The notes under the pieces: model-generated
What the model was told of the DNA's origin: nothing
Databases searched by the model: none
What the model saw: the letters and a program-made list of their open reading frames with translations, nothing else
Source: Vanilla planifolia
Lineage: Eukaryota > Streptophyta > Magnoliopsida > Asparagales > Orchidaceae
Direction of reading: 5' to 3'
NCBI GenBank assembly: GCA_023846275.1
Contig: CM043869.1
Location: forward strand, 39,396,737 to 39,460,736
Length of the DNA stretch: 64,000 nucleotides
Shown: positions 62,121-64,000 of the stretch, in pieces
Position numbering within the stretch: position 1 is the first letter of the stretch
Layout of the letters: the number at the start of each line of letters is the position of its first letter
Translations under genes and position numbers: made by a program

Positions 62121-63740
62121 AAATAATTAATATCTAAACAGCTGCGTGGTGGCCGACTTGTAATATTAAAAAAAAGTTATACTGTGTCGAAACCTTAATT
62201 CGTGTCGACTAACAGGTGACATGGATCTATACAAGATGACTTTTGGACTTGTTCCACAATTGCTTGGTGTGGAAATCCATTTATCCTTCATGGAACACAC
62301 CTTGGCTTAAGCCCAAGCTGATGTTAAGGTGAGTTTACTCTGTAATGGTCTACCTATCATAGATCATATTTTCTTGATCTGATTCAAGCATTGTAAGAAG
62401 AGATTTAGCATTGTTCTTTGACTGATCGATCGGTATTTGAACATTGATGGCACCCTTGTAATTCTTTGACTTGAAGTCACTCGAACTTGCAAGGTTTTCA
62501 CACTTGAAATAGAAATACATATTCAAATGTTGTTTAGATCTATGTTTCTTTGAGAGAATGATAATTCATTAGTAGTTGGTATCTCTTATCTTTTGCATCA
62601 ACATCAACATATATGTTCTAATGACTATTTGATAGTTTTTGAATATTGTCTCGATGGAAAGAAAGAAATATTTGAACATGTAGCTCTACAATTGTTGTAA
62701 AATCTATTGTCACAAATTCATTGGGTGTTAAACCTTCTGCTTAACTAGTAAATGCTAAGTCATTCGATTAAGTCAGACTATCATGCATAATTTATGTTTT
62801 ATTAATATTTCTTATTTTAATGATGTTAACTTTGTTAATCATACTCCAAGTGTAAATAAACAAATGTTGTGCACAATTATCTATCTTTTTTTTGCCTGAA
62901 CATTCATATCACGAGTTGGATTATGTTTCAAATTGTTCACTTGCTATGTCATAACATTGTGCATCAAAAACTATATCTTCATTATGCCCAAATGCTACAT
63001 CATGGTCTTCAAGGAGGTGAACCATGGGGATGGAGTCATGGAACATCTGTCTAGGTGATAAGGAAGACGTCAATGCATAAGTCACCAAGAGTTTCAAGAA
63101 CCATGGATTGGGCCAAGAGCAATAATTCCCAATTGTGAGTATTAGATTGTTCAAATCATCTCACTTTTAATAACAAATAATATATGCTTAGAATCAATAA
63201 TAGTCACATAAAGAATGCTTGACATTTCCTAACAAAACATGACCATTAGAGATCCACCATATTAGAGAATGATAACAATCTCAATTTTGTCATAATTAAC
63301 AAGAAGAGTTAAATACTATTAAATGTATAAAACTCCAACAAATAGAAAATCATTTATTATAAATCACTTGTTAAAATCATATTATTAATGAATAACAAAC
63401 CATTAATTTAGTGACAAATTACTTATTTAAGTTGGATTTGTTGAGATATTACTCTTTTTGGGTCTTCTATACTAATCAAAGTGAGTTGTGTTCCCATAAG
63501 ATACATTAACATCTTTAAGATGAAAAGTTACATATATACCTTATAGTCATTCCTCTACATCAAATATGAGATTATTTATTTCTATAGTTTTTTACTTGAA
63601 AGACTATTAGGTGTTATTGTTTGTTTGGTGGCTTTACCATTGGGACACCACATAATAGCCATTATTTGCTCTTTTTGGATTTTTGTATTGCAAGTTTACT
63701 AGCTTTTTTTTGCTTATCCACTCCATCATATTGTAGAAAA
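62120..63740. other. Intergenic sequence, no gene recognised
   Basis: AT-rich. A minus-strand frame at 62921-63154 and plus-strand frames at 62869-63054 and 63621-63860 carry no domain I recognise. The stretch could be interior remains of the minus-strand element suggested by the primer-site-like string at 63745. Confidence 0.35.
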
Positions 63741-63744
63741 TACT

Positions 63745-63756
63745 ATTCTGATACCA
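63745..63756 (-). other. Possible retroelement primer-binding-site remnant
   Basis: The plus strand reads ATTCTGATACCA, ten of twelve bases matching the reverse complement of the Met-tRNA primer site seen at 9445-9456. An LTR-like TGTGACACATCC follows at about 63780. No LTR partner or coding domain lies in the window, so this is suggestive only. Confidence 0.3.
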
Positions 63757-64000
63757 TGATTTTTCAACTTGTCTTTATTGTGACACATCCAAATTTATCC
63801 AAATGTTTTAATCCTAATTTTTATCATAAGATTAATACCTTAATCTCTAATACCATTTAATACAATCTTATAACTCATATTCTTTTTATGCATACAATAT
63901 ACATCAAATGTGACAATAATATAAAACATGAATTACCATATGATCGATGGCTATCTAATTACCTTTCAAGCCCTTATTAGACCATTTGATCTCTTTGTTA

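Noticed and set aside
1-64000. CRISPR arrays, bacterial operons, tRNA genes, or a dedicated multi-gene system
   Set aside because: I saw no regularly spaced direct repeats with unique spacers, no tRNA arm signatures such as GGTTCGAATCC, and no gene clusters. The window is ordinary plant genomic DNA with two separate genes and transposon debris.

Overview
The window looks like nuclear DNA of a flowering plant. The evidence is a spliced IQ67-domain gene with plant-type GT-AG introns, a plant-type Ty3/gypsy chromovirus primed by initiator Met-tRNA, a plant L1-type LINE, and 5S-rRNA-bearing LTR fragments of the Cassandra kind. A very AT-rich background with one sharply GC-rich intronless gene suggests a non-grass monocot, but that is a weak inference.

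Layout. 1-1873 is AT-rich intergenic DNA. 1874-12513 is one complete young Ty3/gypsy element of Tekay/Del type on the minus strand, with 3.05-kb LTRs that match wherever I compared them, a single gag-pol frame and a 5-bp target duplication GTTGA. 12514-about 20250 is AT-rich and shows no gene. About 20260-41350 is a plus-strand IQD gene (IQD6/7/8-like, calmodulin-binding, 439 aa). It has a probable non-coding leader exon carrying a 23-codon upstream ORF, six coding exons and very long introns. Intron 1 holds a decayed L1-type LINE with its own AT-rich insert. Intron 3 holds a Cassandra-like 5S-LTR fossil, probably inside another LTR-like sequence. Intron 4 holds a GC-rich island of unknown origin.

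From 41.4 to 52.4 kb there are decayed repeats: a small tandem-duplication patch, an old Ty3/gypsy fossil (about 44.9-48.6 kb, minus strand), and at about 50.13-50.39 kb a head-to-head pair of 5S-rRNA-like segments. 53128-54156 is an intronless GC-rich gene for a GT14 (Core-2/I-branching, BC10-like) type II membrane glycosyltransferase, with a recognisable TATA box, G-box and W-boxes upstream. From 54.6 kb to the end I find no convincing gene, only AT-rich sequence and one possible retroelement primer-binding-site remnant near 63.75 kb.

The two host genes are independent: a microtubule/calmodulin scaffold protein and a Golgi glycosyltransferase. I see no operon-like or cluster logic, and no clear sign of a new multi-gene system. 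The observations most worth checking are the 5S-derived elements, in particular the head-to-head pair, and the tandem repeats next to the promoter in the young retrotransposon's LTR.
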